Made by a program: the position numbers and the translations under genes
Shown here: in pieces, positions 47,343 through 58,208 of the stretch
How the letters are laid out: each line of letters begins with the position of its first letter
Numbering within the stretch: the first letter of the stretch is position 1
Notes under the pieces: generated by a model
The model's database searches: none
Told to the model about the DNA's origin: nothing
What the model saw: the letters and a program-made list of their open reading frames with translations, nothing else
Assembly: GCA_002633005.1 (NCBI GenBank)
Contig: NMRA01000115.1
Location: 368,884-430,883, forward strand
Direction: 5' to 3'
Origin: Phoronis australis
Taxonomy: Eukaryota > Phoronida > Phoronidae
Length of the DNA: 62,000 nt

Positions 47343-47490
47343 TAGTGGCAGATTTAGAGGGGGGCCATGCCCCCCCTAAAATTCTCCCAGATTCTATTTG
47401 ACTGTTTGGGGGTGCGAATGTCTGACGGGCAAAATCCTGGCTAATACCGTGCCCTGGCCCCCTAATTCAAAATCCCGGATCCGCACCTGG
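47343..47490. mobile_element. 148-bp hAT-like MITE
   Basis: The left end AGTGGCAGATTTAGAGGGGG and the right end, read inward on the other strand, CAGGTGCGGATCCGGGA form imperfect inverted repeats followed by G-rich tracts, as in the GGCGGAT-type elements at 4476 and 34082. It contains no coding sequence. Confidence 0.6.
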
Positions 47491-47901
47491 AAACATTTCA
47501 ATGGTTCTTCAATACAATGACTATAAATGTTGCGGCATAGCTTTTTTAAGTATATTATTTGATTTGCACTAAACTGTTGCTGTCCCATACAGTGGGTCGG
47601 TAAAGGAAGACTTTCTTAAGTGGGGGTGAAAAGGTACTTGTTTGGGTAGTCAGTCTTTTCGTGCGACAATCTCATCTAAATTGTACACAGAATAATCACT
47701 TGCACAGAATTCGAACATTGTCTTGGGAATTTTTGAGTGAGTGGTATAAGCACTCCCTCCAGATTTCCCAATTCATACTCATGTGCATTCTTTTTGTGTT
47801 TTCAGACCATGTCATAGACATCTAAAGCTATTGCATACTGGAGCTTTTGGGTTGAGATTCAGTGACTGCTGTGTCGTGTTATTTGATTTCTCACTGAATT
47901 A

Positions 47902-48041
47902 CAGTAGAACTCGCTAAGTTGTATCCAGTGAGACTGAGATATTTCATCAAAGTTAGAGTTATTTGGAGGCGTTACTGCGGAATTAATGCTAACCTTCCTA
48001 AAGTTCCCACTGAAGCGCTACCAATTTAGAGAGTTCTACTG
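47902..48041. mobile_element. 140-bp TA-flanked MITE (Tc1/mariner-pogo-like)
   Basis: Terminal inverted repeats CAGTAGAACTCGCTAA (47902) and, on the other strand, CAGTAGAACTCTCTAA (from 48041), flanked on both sides by TA (47900-47901 and 48042-48043). The CAGTAGAACTC ends and TA duplication are typical of pogo/Tigger-type MITEs. Confidence 0.75.
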
Positions 48042-48043
48042 TA

Positions 48044-48560
48044 TAAGAAGAGGCAGAAGATTCAGTCTCGACTTCAGACTATGGCCCAGATTCAAAACTA
48101 TTAATTTTTATGTAACAGCCATACTGTTCAATGTGTTCGCTTCAAGCACACAAACTGGACTCCAATGAGACCAATTCCTCTGTTTACCTAGGTAAACCAT
48201 AAGTTCAACTGATGTTGAGTTTAGAGGTTTATAATGTAGCCCTAGTTAAATTACACTTGTCATTATAAGTAACCAGATTGGTGAGCATCAATAAATGCTG
48301 CTCGCTGTGTTAATTATTTACCATTCTGAAACCACAGAAGTCTATGCATGGAATGCCTACTTCAATTTCATGCCGCTGAGGTTGCACTGGGATTGCATTC
48401 GTTTGTTACGATGTTTGATCTTTCTATGGAATTTGTCACTACAACTTTTTGCAACTCGTTTGAATTACATAAAACTAGTCCCCGAGTCACAAGTTTTTAT
48501 TACAGAATACATAGGTCCTGTGGAGGAGTTGGCATTCCAGGGCTAAGACAACTGTTGATA
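48044..48560. other. no recognisable gene; ends at assembly gap
   Basis: Nothing identified. Long frames that read through the N run are artefacts of the gap. Confidence 0.4.
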
Positions 48561-49278
48561 NNNNNNNNNNNNNNNNNNNNNNNNNNNNNNNNNNNNNNNN
48601 NNNNNNNNNNNNNNNNNNNNNNNNNNNNNNNNNNNNNNNNNNNNNNNNNNNNNNNNNNNNNNNNNNNNNNNNNNNNNNNNNNNNNNNNNNNNNNNNNNNN
48701 NNNNNNNNNNNNNNNNNNNNNNNNNNNNNNNNNNNNNNNNNNNNNNNNNNNNNNNNNNNNNNNNNNNNNNNNNNNNNNNNNNNNNNNNNNNNNNNNNNNN
48801 NNNNNNNNNNNNNNNNNNNNNNNNNNNNNNNNNNNNNNNNNNNNNNNNNNNNNNNNNNNNNNNNNNNNNNNNNNNNNNNNNNNNNNNNNNNNNNNNNNNN
48901 NNNNNNNNNNNNNNNNNNNNNNNNNNNNNNNNNNNNNNNNNNNNNNNNNNNNNNNNNNNNNNNNNNNNNNNNNNNNNNNNNNNNNNNNNNNNNNNNNNNN
49001 NNNNNNNNNNNNNNNNNNNNNNNNNNNNNNNNNNNNNNNNNNNNNNNNNNNNNNNNNNNNNNNNNNNNNNNNNNNNNNNNNNNNNNNNNNNNNNNNNNNN
49101 NNNNNNNNNNNNNNNNNNNNNNNNNNNNNNNNNNNNNNNNNNNNNNNNNNNNNNNNNNNNNNNNNNNNNNNNNNNNNNNNNNNNNNNNNNNNNNNNNNNN
49201 NNNNNNNNNNNNNNNNNNNNNNNNNNNNNNNNNNNNNNNNNNNNNNNNNNNNNNNNNNNNNNNNNNNNNNNNNNNNNN
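48561..49278. other. assembly gap (718 N)
   Basis: Unresolved bases; content unknown. Confidence 0.99.
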
Positions 49279-49481
49279 CATATTGATAATACTCTTACCA
49301 ATCACTAACATCTAATCGCAACTCCTGCGCACCTTCAGCCTGTTGACGTTCACAGGACGAACCCGCTGGGAGTGAGTCTTCGGCGACCAGAGAAAGGGCC
49401 GTGAAAGGGATCGAGGGAGAACGGCTCCACTACAGAAAAGCTGTGAACACATATTGTTCCTCTGGCATATGTCACCTCTAC

Positions 49482-49583
49482 CTCCACGTCCGAAAGGTCG
49501 GAATCCTCTGAAAAGTCCACCTGTCCGTCCCTGTATCGTTCAAAGTATTCCTCATCTACGCTGCTGTACTCACTTGGACACAC
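49482..49583 (-). CDS. putative first coding exon, acidic N-terminus
   Basis: From the ATG at 49583 the minus strand reads MCPSEYSSVDEEYFERYRDG and a Ser/Asp/Glu-rich stretch ending in SDVE. A GAG|GTAGAG donor-like site follows at 49482/49481; reading past it the frame becomes unconvincing (to 49350). Upstream on the same strand (49630-49670) are GGCGCCATTTTCG and CGCCATCGTTG, YY1-like sites usual near animal start sites. If real, the next exon would lie in or beyond the N gap. No domain identifies it. Confidence 0.3.
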
Positions 49584-49964
49584 ATTGCTTCCTTTGTGTT
49601 CCCCAACACCACGTCACAGATGTGTAACGAACGAAAATGGCGCCGTTTCTATTCTCCGTTACAACGATGGCGTTACAACACCACGGCACTAAATATGTAA
49701 ATAACTTTGTATAGCGGCGTACAATTCAGTTAATGTTAAGAATATAGCAATGATAATTATAAACTAGAATTTAGACCATATTGTTGTTCAGATTGGTTTG
49801 GACCTTGCAATTTCCTGTTTAAAGACCTGGAAGCGGTAATGGTTTCTGCATGTAAAATGTCCTTGTTTTATTTGACTTTCTAAAACTGCTCTCAGGTGGT
49901 GGCGTGTTACAACTACTATTAAAATCTCTTGGTGTTTTTACACCGACCTTTTCTCTTTTTTAAC
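49584..49964. other. no recognisable gene
   Basis: Possible promoter of the minus-strand exon at 49482 (see there); a GGTGTTTTTACACC hairpin at 49931-49944. Otherwise nothing. Confidence 0.35.
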
Positions 49965-50010
49965 TGTCACGACGTTTCGGTCGGTTTGTTCTCCGGCCAT
50001 TGTCAGGTGT
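49965..50010 (-). ncRNA. degenerate hammerhead-like motif of a Penelope 3' region
   Basis: On the minus strand CTGACAATG is followed by GGCCGG, a loop, CCGACC and then GAAACGTC. A hammerhead ribozyme has CTGATGA, stem II, GAAA and a cleavage triplet such as GTC. Here stem II pairs at five of six positions and GAAACGTC is perfect, but the CTGATGA core has two substitutions, so the ribozyme should be dead. Penelope-like elements are known to carry hammerheads, and this lies just downstream of a Penelope endonuclease remnant on the same strand. Confidence 0.4.
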
Positions 50011-50071
50011 TCCTGCGCTCTTAGAAGAACGAACACGGATATGTGGTACACTCATGGTGTGATTTTTTTGT

Positions 50072-50140
50072 CCAAGGCAGGATTTGAGCCTAGAGATAAT
50101 TTGAGAGCAGCACATTAACCACTGCACCACAGAGTCATCC
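50072..50140 (-). repeat. tRNA-like sequence
   Basis: Minus strand: A-box-like GTGGTGCAGTGGTTAATGTG and B-box-like AGGCTCAAATCC at tRNA spacing. It sits between the Penelope endonuclease remnant and the hammerhead-like motif. No pairing acceptor stem is visible. Confidence 0.45.
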
Positions 50141-50219
50141 ATTTACTTAGAGGGAATTGTATTACACTTAAACCTTCCTAAGTACAATGAGCGGGGTGTC
50201 ACTTGGTTGTTTCCTTGGC

Positions 50220-50470
50220 TGACTGAAGACATTACCTTGTACTTTTGACCCTTCTCTTGGTGCAACCTGTTTCACTGTCAAATATTCGGATGTTGATCCA
50301 CTGGATATTGTGTTGTTTCGAGCACATGTGTTCTGCTTCTCCTGATGGGGTATTACCCTCTCTACAACACCTTTTATGTTAAGCAATTCTTGTCTCCAGT
50401 AGTCTTAATGTTTCACCGATACATGGTTCACTACATTCACATGGATTTTCATAGATGACAATGTTCATTT
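50220..50470 (-). pseudogene. Penelope-like element, C-terminal GIY-YIG endonuclease
   Basis: Minus-strand reading from about 50470: IVIYENPCECSEPCIGETLR, LLETRIA, a stop, HKR, then AEHMCSKQHNIQW. This is the GIY-YIG pattern of Penelope endonucleases, in which the two Cys of a CxC pair, the RxxET/GET-R block with the catalytic Arg, and an (A)xH...H.I.W segment recur. GIY reads VIY, and the YIG Tyr is Cys. At least two stops are present. Such enzymes nick target DNA for retrotransposition. The upstream RT is gone: hairpin satellite array B abuts it at about 50475. Confidence 0.65.
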
Positions 50471-50474
50471 TCCA

Positions 50475-51920
50475 CACGGCCGCTTCGGGGTCTGTAAAGG
50501 TTCATCTGCTCATTAAACCACGGCCTCTTCGGGATCTCTAAACGGTTATGATTTCATGCGCCCAGGAAACCACAGCTGCTTCGGTGTCTATAAAATGTCA
50601 TGGTTTTATCCACCCATGAAACCATGACTGCTTCTCGGTGTGTAAAAGAACATGGTTTCATCTCCCCAAGAAACCACGGCTGCTTCTGGGGTCTGAAAAG
50701 GGCCATGCTTTCATCAGCGTATGAAAGCACGGCCTCCATGAACCAACGACCGCTCTGGCATCTGTATAGGGTTGTGATGTCATTCGACCATGAAACCATG
50801 ACCGCTTGGAGGTTTGCAAACGGTCGAAGTTTCATCCGCCCAGGAACCCACAGCGGTTTTGGGGTCATGGTTTAATCCTCCAGCGAAACCACGCCACCTT
50901 CTGAATCTGTGAATTGTAGTAGTTTTATCCACCTATGAAACTATGAATTTCTCGGGGTCTGTAAAGAGTCATGGTTTTATCCGCCCATGAAGCTACTACC
51001 GCTTCCGAATCTCTAAAATGTCATGAGTTCATCCGTCCATGAATCCACGGCCGCTTCGGTTTCTGCAGAGAGTCGTGGTTTCACCCGTCCACAAAACCAC
51101 GGGTCGTGGTTTCTAAAAAGGCCATGGTTTCATCCGTTTTTGAAACCACGGCCTCTTCGGGTTCTGTTTAGTGTCATTGTTTCTTCCGTACATGAAACCA
51201 TGACCGCTTCGGAGTCTCTGATGGGTCATGGTTTCATCTGCCCATAAAACCACGGCCCCTTCGGGTTCTGCATGTAAAGTGTCCTTGTTTTATCGGCCCA
51301 TCGAACCTAGGCCTTTTCGAGGTTTGCAGAAGGTTGTGGTTCTGTCTGTTTATGAATCTATGGCCACTACGGCATCTGTTTAAGTTTCCTTGTTTTATAC
51401 GAACCATGAAACCACGGCCCCTTTACGTCACATTTCTGTAAAGTCGTGGTTTCATTCGCCAATGAACGGCCGATTCCGGGTCTGTAAATGGCCGTGGATT
51501 AGTTCCTCATGAAACTACTGTCGATTCCGGGTCTGTTAAGTGTCCTTGTTTACACGCGGCCGTTTCGGAGTCTATAAAGGGTCGTGGTTTCATCCACTCC
51601 CATGAAACTACGGACATTTTGGGATCTGTTAAGTGACGTAATATCAGCCGACCATGAAACTATGGACGGCCGATTCGGGGTCTGTAAAGGTTAGCGGTTT
51701 TATCCGCCCACGAAACTTCGGCCACTTCGGGGTCTGTAAATTGTCGTGGTTTTACCTGCCTATGGAACTACGGCCACTTCGGGCTTTGTAAAGGTTCGTG
51801 GTTTGATCTGGCCATGAAACAAAAGCCGCTTCGGGTTCTGTAAAGTGTCTTTTTTCCTACCCATGAAACTGCAGCCGCTTTGGGGTCAGTAAAGTGTCAT
51901 GGTTTCCTCGCGCCCAGGAT
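50475..51920. repeat. 52-bp hairpin satellite, array B (~28 units)
   Basis: Same unit and orientation as array A at 44595-46010, with the same ATGGTTTCAT ... ATGAAACCAC inverted arms in most units. It is bounded on the left by the Penelope remnant and on the right, within a few bases, by the truncated end of a TTAA transposon (51922). The opposite-strand frames at 50554-51247 are repeat shadows. Confidence 0.9.
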
Positions 51921-51921
51921 C

Positions 51922-52279
51922 TTATTGGCCTGCCGAACTTTGTTGGCTACGCTGTGTCCAAATACCAATAAATCCGTAGCAGCGAAATAAAACAACACGT
52001 TTTTATAAAAACTTGCTGTATTTTTAAGAGTTTTATGTGGAAGTTTGATGATTTATTGGTGTTAAACGATGAATTCAAGCGATAAGCTGACCCCAGTAAC
52101 CCGTGTTGTGAATTGCTGAACAGACTGCGTGTGAAACCAATTACGTCATTGGAATATTTCAACACCTCCGTCTGCCGTCAGGTGTCAGGTAACGCAACCA
52201 TACGTGCCGTCATGGAGTAGAACCACTGAATCTAAATTGATACAAATTAGGTTGTTTTTTGGGTGACATGCTCCTTTAA
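51922..52279. mobile_element. TTAA-flanked transposon, copy 4 (358-bp end fragment)
   Basis: Matches copy 1 from about 13354 to 13713 in the same orientation (TTATTGGCCTGCCGAACTTTG at the break; GGGTGACATGCTCCTTTAA at the end). It is truncated exactly where satellite array B ends. Confidence 0.8.
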
Positions 52280-54335
52280 TAAATTCAAAACTTAATTTTA
52301 TGACGTTTTTGCAATTTACAGGGAACGCTGAGCAAGTTTTAAATTAGCGGTGACGAAGGAGATAAAGATTGATCCTGCGATGCATGTTAACCTGGGCCTA
52401 CCTGTATCAAGCTTTAAATGAAGACTTAGTAGAGAGTAATTCGTTATGCCTGATTAAAAATAGTTCGTATTTTATTTAACTTGCAGATGGCCTCTTAATT
52501 TCGTTCTCAGATTTATTTCAATCTGGTCCAATTTTAACATTCTGTTGTTTCTCAAAATTTATACTGCTTGAGCCCGAGTTATTAGGAATAGCCAGAGTTG
52601 AGAGAAATCTTAAAATTGTAAAAGTCTTAGAGAGTAAAAAGAAATGTATTGTTACAGTTGCTAAAGTTGCTTCAAGTCCCAGCGGTCTATATTCCATAGC
52701 TTGATTAATATTCAATTTTATTGAAGTATTTGCGATTAATTGCTTGCTACTTCGATGTTTACTTAGGCACGAAACATTATATATTCGTTTTTTCATTTAC
52801 ATCCATGTCCTGTGCCCCATCGTACAAAGTTTTTTTTGTATTTTACCAGATGTTTAGCTTGGTTTGCCTAATTCTTGTTATATCAAAATTATAGCAATTG
52901 ATTGATTTGAAAGACTGAAAAATCATTCCCAATGAAACTGGATTCACTTAAGTATAATATATTCACATTCTTAACCATTATCTTTTATATATGTTAGATT
53001 ATCAACAACCCGGGGTCTTCCAATGTAAAAACCCATTATAGAACCAGTTGAAGTTGAAGTCTCGTGATAGTTTTGTTGTTGCAAGTATTTCATGCTGTGT
53101 ATGCTAGATTAGTCACGAATAAGAGAGAAAATTTAAGAGAACATTTCACAAGTCATTATCAGTGCATGGTTTACGCTTCGAGGGCCCTGGCCAGGACATT
53201 GTTGTCAGGGTCTCCGTTTTTGTTGCATACATTTAGGTCGTCTAAACGCACTTGAAAACGTGCACTTTATAATTCATACATGTATTTCGAAAAATCGAGA
53301 ATATTCGTAAAGCGAAGCTTTTGCGGAGCATATTAATTCACTGGATTTTTAAATTCAATAAGACAAATTTGCAAATGCAGAAATGAAATATTATATTTTC
53401 CAGAGGTTCTGCTGTAGCAAAGGATAACAAAGACAACTGTCGCTCTATTTTTCGTGTTTTTCTTTCTCTAAATTGTGTGATCAATTGAAAAAATTGATTG
53501 CCTGACAAATAACATAATGCTGCGCATTTCCTGACTTGAAAATATAAATCTTTTAATATTTAGGGACCCAGCTCTTGAAGAGGGCCATTGATTACATTCG
53601 AGTGGCCAAACTTTTAGTTTTTTAATTGGCAAATTCTTATGGGGGTGCTCACGAAGAGAGGACCCAATGTTGGAATCGATTATCTCTATTTTCCTGTTTT
53701 TCTTCAAATCATACAACCGGCTTTCATGTTTAGGAAAGTCACTTCTTGCAAGGTCAGCCGACAGTAGAATGAACTGTCACTCTTTTCCAAGCTTAATGAT
53801 ATGAAGCCTTTCATCTTAGGTGTCCCATTTCAGACGGGACACCCTCTCCGTGGAGCGGTTCGGTGTCCCTCTAGACATGTAAATCCGACACTGCCAGTTA
53901 TTCAAGAGGGCACGTTGAGATTCGAAATTCATGAAAAACACAGAACAACCATAAACAGTAGTGCAGTATCAAAACAATCGACCCAAACAACCAAAAATGT
54001 GAAAAATACAATACGATTGACCACCATCAAACTGTTGGAATTTTGAAGAACGTGAAGATCACTATTTGTGAATTATACCAAAAGGCTACTTCAGATAAAT
54101 AGTTATAAATAATGTTATATTTTTCCGATAGTATCACAAGTTAGAATAGAATTTCTTTTGAAGGTCGTTATTATGATCTGTTTGTAATAAATTCACATAT
54201 GTAGGAAAGACTGTGATGACCGTGTACATGTCGAACGGATAATATTCGAAATAATAAACAAATACTTTAGAGGTTTTTTGGAGTTCAAGTTAAACTCGTG
54301 AACCGTTATAGGTACCTCGGAAATGAGCAAAAATA
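52280..54335. other. no recognisable gene
   Basis: AT-rich; nothing identified. Confidence 0.4.
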
Positions 54336-54339
54336 CTCC

Positions 54340-55055
54340 TTAATGTGAATGACCCATCTACCACGTTCATGTCAAAAATTATCGATCATGTCTGCGGAAA
54401 TTGCTTATAAAATTCCGCTTTGATGAACAAATTCGTTGGTTTGTGATTTACATGTACATGTTTATTTATCTGCGAAAATCGACAGGTTAATAGATGATTT
54501 TTCGCAATAAGAAGCTTATATTTTAAGAAATGGTGTTGTTTTAGTGAATATGAGAAAAAATCTATAATCAGATCCCCAAATAGTAAAGTGCACATGGACG
54601 CTTCTTTCCTATCTAAAATAACTCTCAAAGGCATTGATGAAATTCCCAAAAATTTAATCACAATTCAAATGACAATATGTGCATTGCTTTTTGACTTCGG
54701 TACAAGATTTGTCGTTTAAAATCATTAACAGGGGATCTAAAAGGAATTAATTCATTAAATCAAGGTAAACGCATTGCTCATGGAATCGATCGTTGGTTTC
54801 TGAATTACGTTGTTATGTATCAACGAAGATGGGCTGACTGACAGATGATTTTTTTACAATTAGAAGCTAATATTGTAAGAAATGACAATGCTTCAACGAA
54901 CTTAGTTGCAAGCAGACATTGGGAAAATTCGACCTGTCATCAGATACCTAAATAGCAAAGTACACTAAACGATTTGATTTGTCTATCTGAAGTCTCACAG
55001 ATATTGATGTATTGACTTTGGAAATAGATCAGTGGGTTTAATTTCACAAACCGTT
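54340..55055. repeat. diverged ~350-bp tandem duplication
   Basis: 54480-54640 and 54840-55005 share, in order, AGATGATTTTT, AGAAGCT(t/a)ATATT, TAAGAAATG, TCAGAT(c/a)CC(c/t)AAATAG, AAAGT(g/a)CAC, CCTATCT/GTCTATCT and CATTGATG/ATATTGATG, about 355 bp apart. Identity is low, so it is an old duplication. The minus frame at 54386-54661 is not preserved in the second unit, which argues against coding. Confidence 0.5.
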
Positions 55056-55566
55056 GATCGAAAAGGAAGTTTACGTACATGAATAAATAATGATGTCTTT
55101 AGTTTTCCATGGTATTGCGCAATGAATTTTCTTCAAAACTAAATCGTTTGCTTCCCATCCCTGTGCATACTACACACACGGGGCACGTGATGACTGACGC
55201 ACCCACGATGAAAATAAGGTGTATTCATGCAATGGATCTGCGCAGAATCTTAATGATCCACGGGAGCTAAATTTGAACTCCAGGCGTTGACGTGTGTACA
55301 TTTTTGATACACACTTTATATCATTTCCCCCAGCCACAAGAAACTGGACTACCGGCTGTGTTTCAACAAGGGATTTTGAAACGGACACTAATGCACTCAC
55401 ACCAGGGAACTCGAGACCTCACCTTTCCAAAACGTTCCTACAAAATATAGCCATGATAAAACGTAGTTTTCCCGAAACTTGATCTTAACAAAGCGAATCT
55501 TGACCTTAGAGCCAGTGCAGAGGAATAGGCGCGAGCTAACCAGCGTGTATCAAGTGAACCATAACT
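55056..55566. other. no recognisable gene
   Basis: Nothing identified. Confidence 0.35.
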
Positions 55567-55969
55567 GGGCCCGGTCTCCAATCTTTTTACTCGAAATGGA
55601 ACTCGAAATTAGATTTGGCATTTTCTACTCTACTTTTGGGCGAACTCAAGATAAGTTTCTATTATTCTATGCTAGAGTACACAATAACTTACGTAGATAA
55701 TTTATTTCCCTTAGTTCACAGTTTGTAAACCCAATATTAAAGCAATAAGTTTGAGTTTGAACTCGAAATTTCGAGTTTTTACTCGAGTTTGTGGCACAAA
55801 TATAAGGGTCTTCAAGGGCAAACTTGAACTAGAAACTCCTATGCATAATCTATAATGTATTCGAGCGCAGTCTGATAACCAATTATCTTAAGTTCGCACA
55901 AAAGGAGCAGAGAAATTGCCAAAAATAATATCGAGTTCGTTTCGAGTACAAAGATTAGAGACCGGGCCC
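55567..55969. mobile_element. 403-bp MITE with ~55-bp imperfect inverted repeats
   Basis: Starts GGGCCCGGTCTCCAATCTTT and ends, on the other strand, GGGCCCGGTCTCTAATCTTT. The similarity of the two arms extends ~55 bp through ACTCGAAA and AACTCGA motifs. The middle repeats 'actcgaa' in both directions (TCGAAATTTCGA palindrome at about 55764). No coding. It lies 3' of the broken LINE RT. Confidence 0.75.
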
Positions 55970-56319
55970 TGAGCTGATCAGCGACTAGCTCTAGTGCATC
56001 GAATCCACTGTTGGATCTCAGCTACCCACCAGTGCGCTGGCCCAAGTTCCGTTCTTACTCTCCATGAAACTTTGTTGGTTCACGGTTACTCAAATTCTGA
56101 TGGCTGCATATCGGGTATCACCCCCAACCCACCTATGGCGGACGTGGGAGGTCGGTACAATTATGGTGACATCCAGAGAACGGGGAGCGGGGGGTTGCAA
56201 TAGGAAGGAGGCAGGTTGGGGAAGTCGAATTGATTTGTGCCCTCCCCCCCTCTCCCCAATAAGTTTTGCCGTCCAACTGGCCTGAAGTGGTTTAGAGCTA
56301 CTCGGTTCGCGCCATCCTT
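55970..56319. other. spacer; RT similarity stops here
   Basis: GC-rich G-run/C-run sequence around 56185-56260; no gene recognised. Confidence 0.35.
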
Positions 56320-57194
56320 AATACTGCTGAAAGCACTAATCAGGTCAATGAAGGCGCAGATGGCAAATTGTTTATAAAAACGCCCTTTCCAGTAGAGCCT
56401 GGTGTTATAAGCATCATGATGGTTGTTCTGAAGTTTGTTCTGTATACCCTGTTTATCAAGATGCCACATAATTAACCTTTCCAGTCCTTTGAAAAGGAAG
56501 GATGTTAAGGTTGTAGGCCTAATGGATTCGACCAAAATGTAAGAGTTCATCCATGGTTAAGGAATGAAGACTCTCTAGGTTTCATTGCAAGTTTTGGAGA
56601 TACAACCTAGTCTAAGACTGGCTTTGTAGGTCGCTGTAATTCCATAGAAGAATGGTATCCTAGCCTGTTGCAGCTTCATAGGATATGCGTGTATTTTGTC
56701 TAACTCCACAAGATGTGGTGAAGATATGTTTACCATCAGCTAATGTTTCACACTCCTCGGAGTCCGTCACTTCAGAACATTGACTCGACAGGTTTCACAC
56801 TATTAGGATAGGGCTAACCCATTACGACTTTGAGTGTTTCCTCAGCGCAGCGTTTGTCTGGGCCATTCTCTTTTTGAATGACCTTGAGTCTGGAGTAGTG
56901 GTTCTACTTAAGCAATTGCACCAGCCTCAGATGCAGGTGCAGAGAGGCCTTTAGTTTGCTGACAGAAGTTCCTCCAGGATTTAAACATATTATAAAGCAA
57001 AATGATATGCATCCAAGCACTCGTCAGTGTCAGTCCCATTTACCACACTGTGAGCTTTACGTGCCTTACTCTGAAATGCCGCCAGTTCTTTGGTCTACTA
57101 AATCTTGGTTTCCCAGTGACCTTAATACGGCATTTGGGGCAGGAAATAACTAGTGACTTGATTAGGTCACCGTTAATGTCGTCTGCCAATTTTG
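56320..57194 (-). pseudogene. LINE (Jockey/I-like) reverse transcriptase, N-terminal half
   Basis: On the minus strand: SWRNFCQ at about 56970, GPDK at about 56860, YKASLRLG...VFIP at about 56630-56560. Then in the frame 56550-56300 come SIRPTTLTSFLFKGLERLI (RT motif 2 region) and FIDLISAFSSI (first catalytic Asp of motif A). These motifs in this order are diagnostic for Jockey-superfamily LINEs. Several stops and shifts are present, and everything after motif A, including the catalytic box, is missing. It is the continuation of the endonuclease at 57195-60157. Confidence 0.75.
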
Positions 57195-57461
57195 TTAACA
57201 TCAGAACGAGTTTTGAGGGTTATATTACTTCTAGGAAAAGAATGTGGAAATCTTTGAACGACAGAGTTCCCAGTTAATCTTATTCGTGTCCCTATACTCA
57301 GTAAATAGTGGGACAACGGATGTCAATACTTCAAATCAGATGTATCTGTGGTCAGACATAGAAGTTGTAGAATCCAGTCTCCAATTTGTTACCACACCCA
57401 CAGAAGGCAAATTAACCAGAGTAAGTTCTATAACCTCTAGCTAGTTTCTGACAACAAATGT
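57195..57461 (-). pseudogene. LINE endonuclease (APE-like), C-terminal part
   Basis: Minus-strand reading of 57440-57215 gives VIELTLVNLPSVGVVTNW, then SMSDHRYI and YRDTNKINWEL. SDHR is the last catalytic motif of apurinic-type LINE endonucleases. WEL with the preceding Asn is the usual exit to the RT linker. The N-terminal part lies at 59645-60157. In between are an L1-like insertion (57462-58208), a stub of the endonuclease (58209-58236) and a TA-flanked transposon (58237-59641). Confidence 0.75.
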
Positions 57462-58208
57462 GGATTTCACAATTCTGGCAAATTTTGGCGAAAAATTCGA
57501 AAGGTACTCATGATATACATATTTTTCTGACAACTTTGTTTTAAAAACTAAAAGGATTAGGAAAATGGGAAAATAGTTTTTGCTTTTGCAAAATCAATGA
57601 CTGAATGGAAGTTTTCAAACTTTTTTGTATTTCAAATGTTAGACTCAGATGGTTCCAAATGAGAATTGTACATAGAATTTTAGCAACAAATAACTGTTTG
57701 ATACAAATTGATATTTCTCCAGCTGACCGATGTAGCTTTTGTAGGAATAAACCTGTAAGTTTAGGACATTTATTTTGGGGTTGCACATTTGTTAAGCCTT
57801 TTTGAAAAAGAATAGCTGAAATATTTTATTCATGCAAAAACGCCGATATATCGATAGATTTTCAGACAGTTATATTTGGTAAAAGTGGAAAAGAGAATGA
57901 ACTGTTGAATCTTATCGCTCGTTTGGCCAAAAAGCATATATTCTGTAGAAAGCTGAAAGTAAAGCCTTAGAGAGAATTATAAACTTACTTCACATTCGAA
58001 AAATATAATTATTGTAAAAATGGATTAGGAGACATATTTCTCCGAAGATGGTCAGGGTGTTTTCCTCCTTAAAAGAACTACAAATGAGAAAAGTACATTT
58101 GATGTTTTTGGTCTGTAAAATTGAGTTTTTGGTGAATTGTTTGCGTGTGTGTGTGATGTGTCATTGGGAATTTCTGTCTGTGTACCGTGTTATTATTATT
58201 ATTGCAAT
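57462..58208 (+). mobile_element. 5'-truncated L1-like LINE copy with target-site duplication
   Basis: Flanked by AAATGT (57456-57461 and 58209-58214) and ending in an (ATT)n/GCAAT tail. The frame at 57605-57805 reads KLFCISNVRLRWFQMRIVHR...CSFCRNKPVSLGHLFWGC, the zinc-binding region at the end of L1-type ORF2 proteins (W-Q-x-R-x-x-H-R ... C-x2-C ... H-L-F-W-x-C). After one TGA it continues to about 57967 (RLAKKHIFCRKLKVKP). About 750 bp remain, as expected for an abortive target-primed insertion. It landed in the minus-strand endonuclease ORF. Confidence 0.75.

Noticed and set aside
48348-49311. Very long open frames across 48348-49311 on both strands
   Set aside because: They are open only because of the N run at 48561-49278.
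50554-51247. Repeat-peptide frames on both strands
   Set aside because: Shadows of satellite array B.
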